Source: Nannochloropsis salina CCMP1776 (Eukaryota; Sar; Eustigmatophyceae; Eustigmatales; Monodopsidaceae). Taken from it: a DNA stretch of 64,000 nucleotides. The notes below the pieces were generated by a model. That model ran no database searches, had not been told where the DNA came from, and saw only the letters and a list, made by a program, of their open reading frames with translations. This document shows, in pieces, positions 39,201 to 47,897 of the stretch (position 1 is the first letter of the stretch; each line of letters starts with the position of its first letter). The stretch spans positions 1,040,230 through 1,104,229 of the forward strand of contig SDOX01000021.1 of the NCBI GenBank assembly GCA_004565275.1. The letters run 5' to 3'. The translations under genes and the position numbers were made by a program.

Positions 39201-40574
39201 CACGCTCCCTTCCTGGTCAGAATGCGAGGGACTGAGGTTGCTGTGACCGCATTGCGGGAGGTAGAACGAGTGCCGGAGGGCGGTAGCAAGCCTAGAGGTA
39301 GATTCTTCTCCCTCGGGGAAAAAAGCTCTGCTGCCCAAGGCACCGGGGGTGATAGAGGTCGACTCGCTCCCTACCTCCCCCCGCCCTGCTTTGGTTGCCC
39401 CCTTTTCCAACCCCTCCCCGCCGCCACAACCTGCCGGGCCCGAGGGAGATGAAGAGAGTGGCTTAGGGGTAAACTGGGCCCCGCGCTTCGTCGGGCTAGT
39501 CCCTCCCGCCCCGCCTCCTGAAACCGAGGCGAATCTAGCAGGCCCCATGTGATGGTCTTGGTTCACGGCATTGGTTCCAAGCATGTTGCCAGTGCTGTTG
39601 TTCCCCGCGCCCAGCACTCTGACCCGTGCGATCTGTTCACTCCGCGACTCTCCCCCATAGCTCAGGGACCGGTAGAGTGGGGGGGGGGTCCGGAGCCAGA
39701 ACGAGGTATTCACTCCTGTGGACGAAGGGCTGCGAAACTGCAAGGCGGAGGGAGGAGAAGTGGCATGCAGACGCGTGCCTGTGTGCGGCAAGTGTTGCGG
39801 CGGGGCGGGCTGTGACAGGAAGGAGGAGGGGGAGAAAGCGGCCGCAGTGGTGGCCGCGGAGGAAATGGAGGCGGCGGCAAATCCACTACCGCGACCCAGT
39901 CCACTGGGAGGCAGCGCATTGCTCAGGCCCGTCCCGGACCGCTCTCCGTCCTCTCCTTCCCCCCTTCCTACCGAAGCCCCCAGCCTCCCCTGGCCCCCAG
40001 CCTGGGACGTCGAGAGCAACCTCAGCCGCGTCTTGTTGGCAGCAGCCACGTTGGCCCCGCCCCCACCCGTCTTCGTTTTTAGGAAAGGCGGGGACGCGGT
40101 GCCGCTCCCGCCAGCTTTGTCGGTGGAGGAATCGTCCGCGCCCAGAGACAACTCAGAGATACGTTGCGCAGGGGTCAGGTAGGCCTGGTAGGGCTGGTAT
40201 GCGGCCGACGATGGTGGCTGGTGCGGGCAAGGCTGGAGAGTCTGCTGCCCGTTGGAGAGAGTCCGGGCGGAAGCAGACGAGGGCAGGCCCGGATGTGGCG
40301 CGCTCTTGGACGCGCTGGCATTGCGTCGCTCATAGCCAAGGGGCAGAGAATGTTGACGGGTGAGAAACGGGGCGGGGCTGGAGAGAAATCCACTGAACAG
40401 TGGGAGCGATGGCGAGTGAGGCCTGGCTTTCGATGGACTTCGCAGGGTACAAGAGGCTGTAGAGGACGAGCACGCCCCGTTGCTTGGTGCCGGACTGGAC
40501 ACTGGACGGGGGGGGTTCACGGAAGATGCGTCGGCCTTATGCTTGGGTGGTGGGACAGGATCATAGATCGGCAT
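36243..40574 (-). CDS. MAPKKK (STE11/ANP)-type protein kinase with long disordered N-terminus
   Basis: Ser/Thr kinase of about 1443 aa. Residues about 1-1100 are low-complexity Ser/Pro/Gly-rich sequence with a few Gln runs, likely disordered and regulatory. The kinase domain is at the C-terminus (about 1125-1400): glycine loop IGKGTFGNVFVG, VAIK-type FAVKQI, HRDVKGANVLV with catalytic Asp, DFGCS, activation segment NITGSVPWMAPEV, and DVWSLGATIIEMATAAHPWPE. The HRDxKGANxLV and GSVPWMAPEV signatures are those of MEKK/ANP MAPKKKs, so a cytosolic signalling cascade role is inferred. The first in-frame ATG is at 40574. A possible 5' coding exon 40984-40934 (MNHRHIRLDPLPEFIPQ, donor gtaggg) would join in phase at 40586 and add about 21 residues. 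Divergent from spermidine synthase. Confidence 0.92.
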   Translation of the reverse strand: MPIYDPVPPPKHKADASSVNPPRPVSSPAPSNGACSSSTASCTLRSPSKARPHSPSLPLFSGFLSSPAPFLTRQHSLPLGYERRNASASKSAPHPGLPSSASARTLSNGQQTLQPCPHQPPSSAAYQPYQAYLTPAQRISELSLGADDSSTDKAGGSGTASPPFLKTKTGGGGANVAAANKTRLRLLSTSQAGGQGRLGASVGRGEGEDGERSGTGLSNALPPSGLGRGSGFAAASISSAATTAAAFSPSSFLSQPAPPQHLPHTGTRLHATSPPSALQFRSPSSTGVNTSFWLRTPPPLYRSLSYGGESRSEQIARVRVLGAGNNSTGNMLGTNAVNQDHHMGPARFASVSGGGAGGTSPTKRGAQFTPKPLSSSPSGPAGCGGGEGLEKGATKAGRGEVGSESTSITPGALGSRAFFPEGEESTSRLATALRHSFYLPQCGHSNLSPSHSDQEGSVNSTSSSASSCVSSINGSVVGGVGKEGGFPSPVAVLNVTNPSPRTNFLSPSSQLPSAVEATSCTKNPYGYPETGAVTGMAIHPSPSRPAPPPIPSSLPASSTSQHAMGVRSPMVQAREKAVAQLHHPFQLAQQQQQHPVQAGLLPLSYMSHRHSSGSLHSQGPTASGDEGSESLGGAKIANGEVDESGWMGAGSANSSGSGGMSALYARRRSNSMHSSVSSFSSPSLLSMKPLKTGQGANMPGSHGGFRGRSRGSLNEIGKEDVVPLAAAHSPGLRGVNFGGNVSGWVDSTDVSSSNTSINSPEHTGGAYHYSKAGGSSKGHGVTWKAWKELKSHGAVEQREETEKEKEEDDGAKDAARRHNDRVLAQRLEEAVSFGRKTGMPVGADSTGWGSNDSGKILRKDRSDSAGRVSPVSYEFGLWKANCASDASPASRRRAASLQASLDGEREEEHGSVEHNSGERSSQGSVDPLGGAHNELTSSPHALGVEEKRSHGGEDAMNVSEEEEPDKEGGNVGDGKSATIRSMRGIMGEQASMNEATWRGMERCRDPTRLVPYKEDRPRVEMMDKEINDRPTGLGRNRTEKNASLRKRLHNNASEDVARGDWEDLEDAVDHATVQNNQDKYIDNEQQRKVRLQHHTQRTLVATTSTDATEKGLSGDKEWKDAPVSERIDWRKGAQIGKGTFGNVFVGLNASTGERFAVKQIGLVDGSRAEVARLEREILLMKRLRHKHIVQYLGTARDTHALFIFMEYVPGGSIASMLGQYGAFGEALTRRLVAQIVSGIAYLHSMGIIHRDVKGANVLVTNNGIAKLADFGCSRQLQDLQTAASVSLENSLKNITGSVPWMAPEVIKQSGRLPKAADVWSLGATIIEMATAAHPWPEFSNQLAALFHVATATQPPSLPSSMSNVGKDFVTRCLAIDEKQRATAEELLQHPFIAQEVAMENGNDPIGGEEATASSLPLRPGKRNHGGQSEGKAGKDGREPALLP

Positions 40575-40984
40575 GAGAGAGGCGGACTTGATTGCCGAAG
40601 AAGACGAACCATTTACCAAAAATGAAAGACACAGTCAGATCCACTCAAGGTGTACCAGGTCATACAGCGCGTTAGGTGTCGGGAGGACACCCAGCGGAAT
40701 ATTCCAAGATTTAGTTTAGACACGCAGTTGCCGTCGGCTTCAAAGCATACACGCCCACCCATAACAGGCACCAACCGAAAGCAAAATACCACGATGCAAT
40801 TCGCAAGGCTAATCATGGACCCAACCTGAGCACGTTGGAAGGGTCTCCGGCGACAACCAAGTGGTCGCTCACATATCATCCTTGAGCTCTCAAATTTCAA
40901 CATGTCAAATCTCGAAACCAAAGATTTCCCTACCTGGGGGATGAACTCGGGAAGAGGGTCAAGGCGAATATGTCGATGATTCAT

Positions 40985-41935
40985 GCTTTCGTTGTGGCTT
41001 CCTCTTGCGGACGGGGTCTAAAATGAAAAGGCGACGGTCTTCTACTAGCCCCTCTGGGATAGTCCTTTGCACGACATGTGAGACATGAAGCCAAATCTAC
41101 GTGACTGCAACTTTGTGATAACCCCAAGAAAATCTACAGTCGACGATAATACTGCTGTCCCTGTGCCGGTATGGAGCAAAAATAGGGTGAATCACAATGT
41201 TTTGTTGTAGAATCACCCGGCGCTATGGGGCTCCCCGCCTCCCTCACACACCAACACTCCAGCACGTTGCCCTACAATCCACTACCTAGGACTAGTTCCA
41301 ACACCACCAAACACCACATGCATGCCGCAGTCAAGCACATGCATTCACCCACCACGATCACCCCAACCCTTCCACCACCCCGACCAGTCCGTGCGCCTTG
41401 CAGAACAAACGTTATCTTGCCTTTTTGACATTAAGAGTCCTTCGGAACCGGCGGCACAAGAACGTCGGTCCGAGGGCCTGCTGCCGAGAAGCCCTCCTTC
41501 AAGGAAAAGACGAGCACGTTTCCAACACACTACGACAGAAGCCCCGAAATCACGAAATGCACACACCGCTGTGTCCAACGTCCCACGGACGAAGGAAAAA
41601 AGAAGGAGACGTGGAACTCCTGGGGTAGGTTCTCCAAATTATGGGCGACGTGTCCCAAAAATCGGCTGCCCGCGCCTGCGCCACAGGATCGGCGCCGACG
41701 GCTTCTGCACGTCGGCGCAAGTAGGTGCAAAAACACCAACAATGGCACAAAAAGATCGGTATCGCATTAAATGCCAGCATTTTTTTTGTTAAAACATGTG
41801 TTTAATCCGCCTCTCTGCCTTCGCAATGCATCATTTTTGTGAAAACGTATCATTTTTTCGAACGTTGCCTCTGAAAGTGATCTGCCTGCTCGTGTCTCTC
41901 ATTCAGTAAGTGTACGTATCACATAGTCGTCCAAA
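40985..41935. promoter_or_regulatory. Divergent intergenic region (kinase / spermidine synthase)
   Basis: About 950 bp (1.36 kb if the optional first exon of the kinase gene is not used) between two oppositely oriented genes. C/A-rich sequence around 41230-41400 and several short frames lack family features. Taken as promoter and UTR sequence; no individual element assigned. Confidence 0.4.
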
Positions 41936-43360
<1,425 letters not shown>

Positions 43361-43999
43361 GAAATGATATCAGAGCTAAAGTACTTTGTTGCGGGCACAT
43401 ACGTGAGTCCGTCATTGGTTTTACTAGAACATCACCCCTGATCGAAAATTCGTTTTTTTGGGGCACTTTTGTTTTCTTTGTCTTTTATATTCTTTCACAA
43501 AAGTTGCGCGCAAGAAAGAGAAAACATTCAACATTTATATTCAGGAAGCCTTCGCGTATCAAACTTGCAACAAATGCGTGATTTCTTTGTCGTTACACAT
43601 TGCCACATCGTTGTCCGAGCTGATTGCCAGATGTGGGTGCTATTTGTGCAAACCATTAGGCCTGGGATATAATTATGGGAGCATGCCCTCATATTGAAAG
43701 CCTTGTGGAGTACGCATATCGCGCCTCGTCGCATTTCCAACTTAATTTTGCATTATGGTGGCTGCAGTTTGTTCCGCATAGCCTCAGGGGCTTCGCGCGC
43801 TCCGAACAAAGAAGCCCCCGACAGTATCTTTGTCATCATCTTACCGGCTTGCTCAATTCCATGCCTCTTCCGACGTGCATTGTGCGGCATATAGCACAGA
43901 TCCTGCCATCATTGTGTGATATTCTCTCCGTCAACCGAGAAGCAACTGTATCTGTCCACTCTGAGTTCGCAGTGATGGTACGTGACGGACGCCTACAGG
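43361..43999. other. Intergenic region upstream of orphan gene
   Basis: About 640 bp between spermidine synthase and the next plus-strand gene. Contains an open frame without family features (43675-44010). Taken as 3' UTR and promoter. Confidence 0.35.
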
Positions 44000-46147
44000 A
44001 TGGGCCCTGAAAAGGGCCGCTTGCATCCCCTCTCATTAAGTTCCTCGCCCCATCCTTCTTACAAGCTGTCGGCACCACGCAGGGAGATGGTGACAACAAC
44101 ACTGTGCGCTGAATCTTCCGACTTTCTGCAGCAGCAGCAATTTTCTGGTCCTACGTCAATAGACACGCAGCAACCGCTTGAGAAGCATGTACTATCCATG
44201 ACGGAAGTGCACGAGACGACCGGGAGTCCCTCGACAGAGACCACGGACAACCAACTCGGACGGCAAAAATTGCAGCAGGGCATAAGAACCGAACAAATGC
44301 CGCATCAGCCTTACCGTTTACAGCCCTTGCACGTCCTTTCCCCTCCACCTTCTGCGGAAGACAAGAACCAGTTTGCGCCCTCCGCTATACCGCCACAGCT
44401 TGCGCTATTTTCACAACCCACAAGTTCATTAACGTTGGCATTGGAGACTGCGGATCCTCCCGTCTTGGAAGGATTTTACAACTATCCCAAATCCCAGGAA
44501 GGCGTCCATCACGAGCCGTGGATTCGGCTGTTCGGTGCTATCTTGCAGCCTGCCGCTGACGGCTTTGTTGTCACAGATCACACATGTACGAGGGGCGTCA
44601 GCCTCTGGACCTTTGCGTTGCGATTGTTGGGGGTCAAGGCCCTGGGATGGCGGGCATTGGACGAGTCAGCGACCTGGAAGTCGATCGGGATCCGGGTCAC
44701 CAAACTGCGCAAGCAGCAAGAGGAGGGGTCCGCCAAGATCAACATCAACGAGTGGATCGGAGAACAAATTGTTTGGCGCCGGGAGTTCCGCACACGACCC
44801 TTCGACATGCGTGTACCTCGTCCACCACCTCCAAGGACGGCCGAGGAGGCGGCCGCAGAGCTGCCTGGGCCCGTGCGCGTCAAGAGCACCTTTGCGCTGG
44901 GCATCACTCTGCGAGATCCCTCCGACCCGGATGTACAACGCGCCTTAGCCAACGCAGTGGACCGGATAGCGCCTGGTGCTGTCCCATCTCGCATGGGCCT
45001 TGTTTTTGCGGAGTATCGGCGCTTGTGGAACGCCTACGAACCCCTATCCCTCCAGCAACGGCAGCATGGCAGGGTGGGACAGACCGCGGGCAAGAAGCGG
45101 AAGAAGATGGATTCGGAGGCGGCGTCGGTGGCCCTTGAACCTTCTGCTGTGGCTCCTTCGGCGTCGGATGATTCAGCGATGGGAGAAGGGCAGGAAAGGG
45201 GGCAGGTGCAGCTGATTTTAGACGGCCAGGGGGAGGGCCACGACCAGGTTTTCAATAGCGCAGAGAGGGAAAACAAGGACTACGGCATGATGGTAATGCA
45301 AGCAGTGGGCGGTGACGAGAGTCACGTGCACATGCTGAACGGAGGCATGGGGATGGCGGCGATGGAAGGAGGGGAGGGAGGCCGAGGGGGAGGGTTGACG
45401 GGCACGGGGAGTAGCGGGGGAGCCGTCATGCTAGCGCCCGCGGACGCGGCCTCGTTGCCTTACATGGCGCATCAGGAAAACGAAATCCAGCCGCCAATTG
45501 CCCGCGAGGGACGGGTGGAGTACCCCCGAGTGCATGGAGGGGCGGGGGGGGTAGGGGGTGGGGGCATGGGTCTTGCGACGGGGCTGCCAGGTCAGAGGGG
45601 GCACGTGCAAGGGGAGGATGTACATGGCGAGAGGCTGCCGGTGGAGGTGGGTTCCCTGCACCTGGTCGCGCCCCAGAACCCTCCTTTTTCTCACGGCGGT
45701 GACCATGTCCGTAGGGAGGATCTGAGTCCATCCGCCTCGAGGGAGGCGGGGCCCCAGTCTGAGTTTTTCCTACAGCACGGACCGACGGACCGACAGGACG
45801 TGCACCTGGTGGGGGGAGGGGAGGAATCCGGCGAGTACGGGGTCTACCACGTGGAGGGGCCCGACGCGGAGGACGGAGGCGGGATGGCCTCGCTGGCAAG
45901 CATGGCCATGGAGGCCGGCGTGCCTGTGGATTTGGAGCACCACCACCCGCAAGAACATTCCCACCACGCAGGAGTGGTTCACGAGGCTAGCTTTCGGGAG
46001 GAAGGACTGGTTGAGGACCAGCCCCAGGGGGCGCATGATCACGAGATGCCCCTCCACCAGGACGCAAACGGGGACGGCGGCGGGGGGGCTTACCCTGACC
46101 AAGAGTCCGCTTCCCTCCCTGATCCGCGCAAGCTGGTGGCTCTTTGA
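44000..46147 (+). CDS. Uncharacterised protein, Gly/His/Glu-rich C-terminus
   Basis: Open frame of 715 codons from the first ATG (44000); another Met lies at 44085. I do not recognise the family. Residues about 150-330 look folded: HEPWIRLFGAILQPAADGF, GVSLWTFALRLLGVKALGWR, INEWIGEQIVWRREFRTRPF, FALGITLRDPSDPDVQRAL, RMGLVFAEYRRLWNAYE. A basic stretch GKKRKKMDSE follows and could be a nuclear localisation signal. The C-terminal half (about 360-715) is low complexity, rich in Gly, Glu, Met and His, including EHHHPQEHSHHAG. The N-terminus has Gln runs. Single exon. The layout (compact domain, NLS, disordered tail) suggests a nuclear regulator, but this is only inference. Confidence 0.75.
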   Translation: MGPEKGRLHPLSLSSSPHPSYKLSAPRREMVTTTLCAESSDFLQQQQFSGPTSIDTQQPLEKHVLSMTEVHETTGSPSTETTDNQLGRQKLQQGIRTEQMPHQPYRLQPLHVLSPPPSAEDKNQFAPSAIPPQLALFSQPTSSLTLALETADPPVLEGFYNYPKSQEGVHHEPWIRLFGAILQPAADGFVVTDHTCTRGVSLWTFALRLLGVKALGWRALDESATWKSIGIRVTKLRKQQEEGSAKININEWIGEQIVWRREFRTRPFDMRVPRPPPPRTAEEAAAELPGPVRVKSTFALGITLRDPSDPDVQRALANAVDRIAPGAVPSRMGLVFAEYRRLWNAYEPLSLQQRQHGRVGQTAGKKRKKMDSEAASVALEPSAVAPSASDDSAMGEGQERGQVQLILDGQGEGHDQVFNSAERENKDYGMMVMQAVGGDESHVHMLNGGMGMAAMEGGEGGRGGGLTGTGSSGGAVMLAPADAASLPYMAHQENEIQPPIAREGRVEYPRVHGGAGGVGGGGMGLATGLPGQRGHVQGEDVHGERLPVEVGSLHLVAPQNPPFSHGGDHVRREDLSPSASREAGPQSEFFLQHGPTDRQDVHLVGGGEESGEYGVYHVEGPDAEDGGGMASLASMAMEAGVPVDLEHHHPQEHSHHAGVVHEASFREEGLVEDQPQGAHDHEMPLHQDANGDGGGGAYPDQESASLPDPRKLVAL

Positions 46148-46508
46148 ATGTAAAAGCTTCTCCCCGAGAGGGTGCAACACATGTGTCTATGGTGGCGTCG
46201 AGTTATGTTCTTGGATGATGGCGGCCCACGATTGTCGATATTTGATGGATACGTACGAAGACGTTAAGACCCTTTTGACTCATTTGTCCTGTATTGACAG
46301 GCAGAAATTGACCCCACTGACGACTGCCTAGTCGTCTTATGGCGGAAAAGGTCAGAAATGTGAAGTTCGGAGCTTCCAGATTTCTCGTTCGATTTTCTAC
46401 GTTTCGTATGTCTTTCTTTAGGCTTTCCTGTCCTAGGCAATTATTCACATTTCCCGTATGTCTCGGGTTCAAACTGTTTCAGTCTCGGCCTGGCATTGCC
46501 TGCGACGC
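46148..46508. other. Convergent intergenic region
   Basis: About 360 bp between the 3' ends of the orphan gene and the RNA methyltransferase gene. No gene seen; presumed 3' UTRs. Confidence 0.4.
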
Positions 46509-47696
46509 TTACCCCCCTAGGTTGTAACCAAGCACTACCTTAGATGTCGGCAAGATACGCTCGTCCTCAATCAGCAAACCCTCCCGCCTCAAGATCGCCG
46601 GCCCTTGCGGCACCGATCTCAGCAGCCACCGTAGTAACAAAAGGTTCTTCTCGGCTGTCGGCAGGTCTCCGTGCTTCAGACCTCCCATGGAGCTCACGAA
46701 AGCCAACGTCACTGCAGTACTCCCGGATAAATTGAAGCTTTCCGCGAAGCCCATCATCGGAATCTGGAACGTCCCGTCACATAAGGAGCGCATTTCTTCC
46801 GTGATACCCCTTTCTTCGTTCCCCATCACAATCGCCACCTTCTGAGCCGCCCATTTTACCTCCTGCACTGGTTTCGGGGACGTGCCCGGCTTCAAGTCGC
46901 TCGCCAAGACGTAATATCCCTCTCTCTTCAATGCGGCCACGCAAGCTGACGCGCTCGGGTGCTCCCTGACGGTCAACCATTTTTGAGAACCCATGGCGCT
47001 CTTTGCTTGAGCGAGGCGGTGCGGTTTGCGGTAGTGAGCAGTATCGAGGATGACGTGTGCATACTGAACTCCGAAAGCATCCAGAGATCGAAGACACGCC
47101 CATAGATTGTTGGGGTTGGCGACATTTTCGAAGACAAATTGGACAGATTTGGTGCGCTTGTTCACAATATCTCGCAAACGCTCTAAACGAGCAGCAGTAC
47201 AGAATCTGGATAGGCACTCTGTCGCAGCAGCCACGTCTCGGATATGTCGGTCATCCTCCTCCTCGTGATCCATATTGTGATTTTCACCCTCCCTTTCTTT
47301 TGCTTCTTTACCGACACTTTGAGTAGAACCGTCACCATGTTGCTTTATTCTAAGAGTGCGACCGTTGTTCTCTCCACTCCATCCCGCGTTGACCCCGAAC
47401 TCCCAATTATCGAAGTTTCCGTCATTCGAATCGGGTTTGGGTACATCGTAGTGAAGCTTTCTTTTACGTCGAGTGTCACAGACAGCCACAGACGTCCGAG
47501 GAAAGAGTAGGCTCCTTTGTACCCTTATGTTGGTCGTGAAGAGGCCTCCACGATTTTTGAATGCGGCAGAGATGAAGCTGGCAGGGCGAGATGAGGAGTA
47601 GGCTTGAGGCAGTCTTGCGCGAACCAAGATAAGCACACTGACCACAAAGGCTACTTGACAGGAACGCCCATCCCAGCCGGCCGAGACATATAGCAT
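46509..47696 (-). CDS. TrmH/SpoU-family RNA 2'-O-ribose methyltransferase
   Basis: SPOUT-class methyltransferase of 395 aa acting on tRNA or rRNA ribose. The three family motifs are present in the C-terminal half: FENVANPNNLWACLRSLDAF (motif 1, with the conserved Asn-Pro-Asn-Asn), VAIVMGNEERGITEEM (motif 2) and FQIPMMGFAESFNLSGSTAV (motif 3), which together form the trefoil-knot AdoMet site. The first 60 residues contain a hydrophobic signal-like segment VAFVVSVLILV followed by Arg/Ser-rich sequence, so plastid or other organelle targeting is possible. A charged insertion (about 90-150) precedes the catalytic part. It looks closest to TrmH (tRNA Gm18), but the exact target cannot be read from sequence. 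Divergent from the TGR-like gene across 201 bp. Confidence 0.88.
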   Translation of the reverse strand: MLYVSAGWDGRSCQVAFVVSVLILVRARLPQAYSSSRPASFISAAFKNRGGLFTTNIRVQRSLLFPRTSVAVCDTRRKRKLHYDVPKPDSNDGNFDNWEFGVNAGWSGENNGRTLRIKQHGDGSTQSVGKEAKEREGENHNMDHEEEDDRHIRDVAAATECLSRFCTAARLERLRDIVNKRTKSVQFVFENVANPNNLWACLRSLDAFGVQYAHVILDTAHYRKPHRLAQAKSAMGSQKWLTVREHPSASACVAALKREGYYVLASDLKPGTSPKPVQEVKWAAQKVAIVMGNEERGITEEMRSLCDGTFQIPMMGFAESFNLSGSTAVTLAFVSSMGGLKHGDLPTAEKNLLLLRWLLRSVPQGPAILRREGLLIEDERILPTSKVVLGYNLGG

Positions 47697-47897
47697 GACG
47701 TTCTCTGTTGATTAAGATTTCATTAGTCTCATGGAGGCGAATGACACGATCGGGAAAAAAGGGCAGGCACGGGTGAAAGGCTGGGGACACGTACCGTAAG
47801 ATCGCCGTTGAAGACGGGGCGTATAAAAAAGCGTATAATCCGCGCACAAACTGATGGAAAGGTGCCATAATTCCTGCCATCCAGACTAGCGCTACTC
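47697..47897. promoter_or_regulatory. 201-bp divergent promoter (TrmH / TGR-like)
   Basis: The shortest head-to-head gap in the window. Both genes must share or abut promoter elements here, so co-regulation is likely. No specific element identified. Confidence 0.5.

Noticed and set aside
39626-40363. Large Arg/Trp/Gly-rich frame opposite the kinase N-terminus
   Set aside because: Shadow of the low-complexity kinase coding sequence.
41322-41792. 156-codon open frame between kinase and spermidine synthase
   Set aside because: Composition is random-looking (Pro/Arg/Ser) with no domain and no splice partner.
43675-44010. 111-codon frame upstream of the orphan gene
   Set aside because: No family features and different frame; taken as promoter or UTR.
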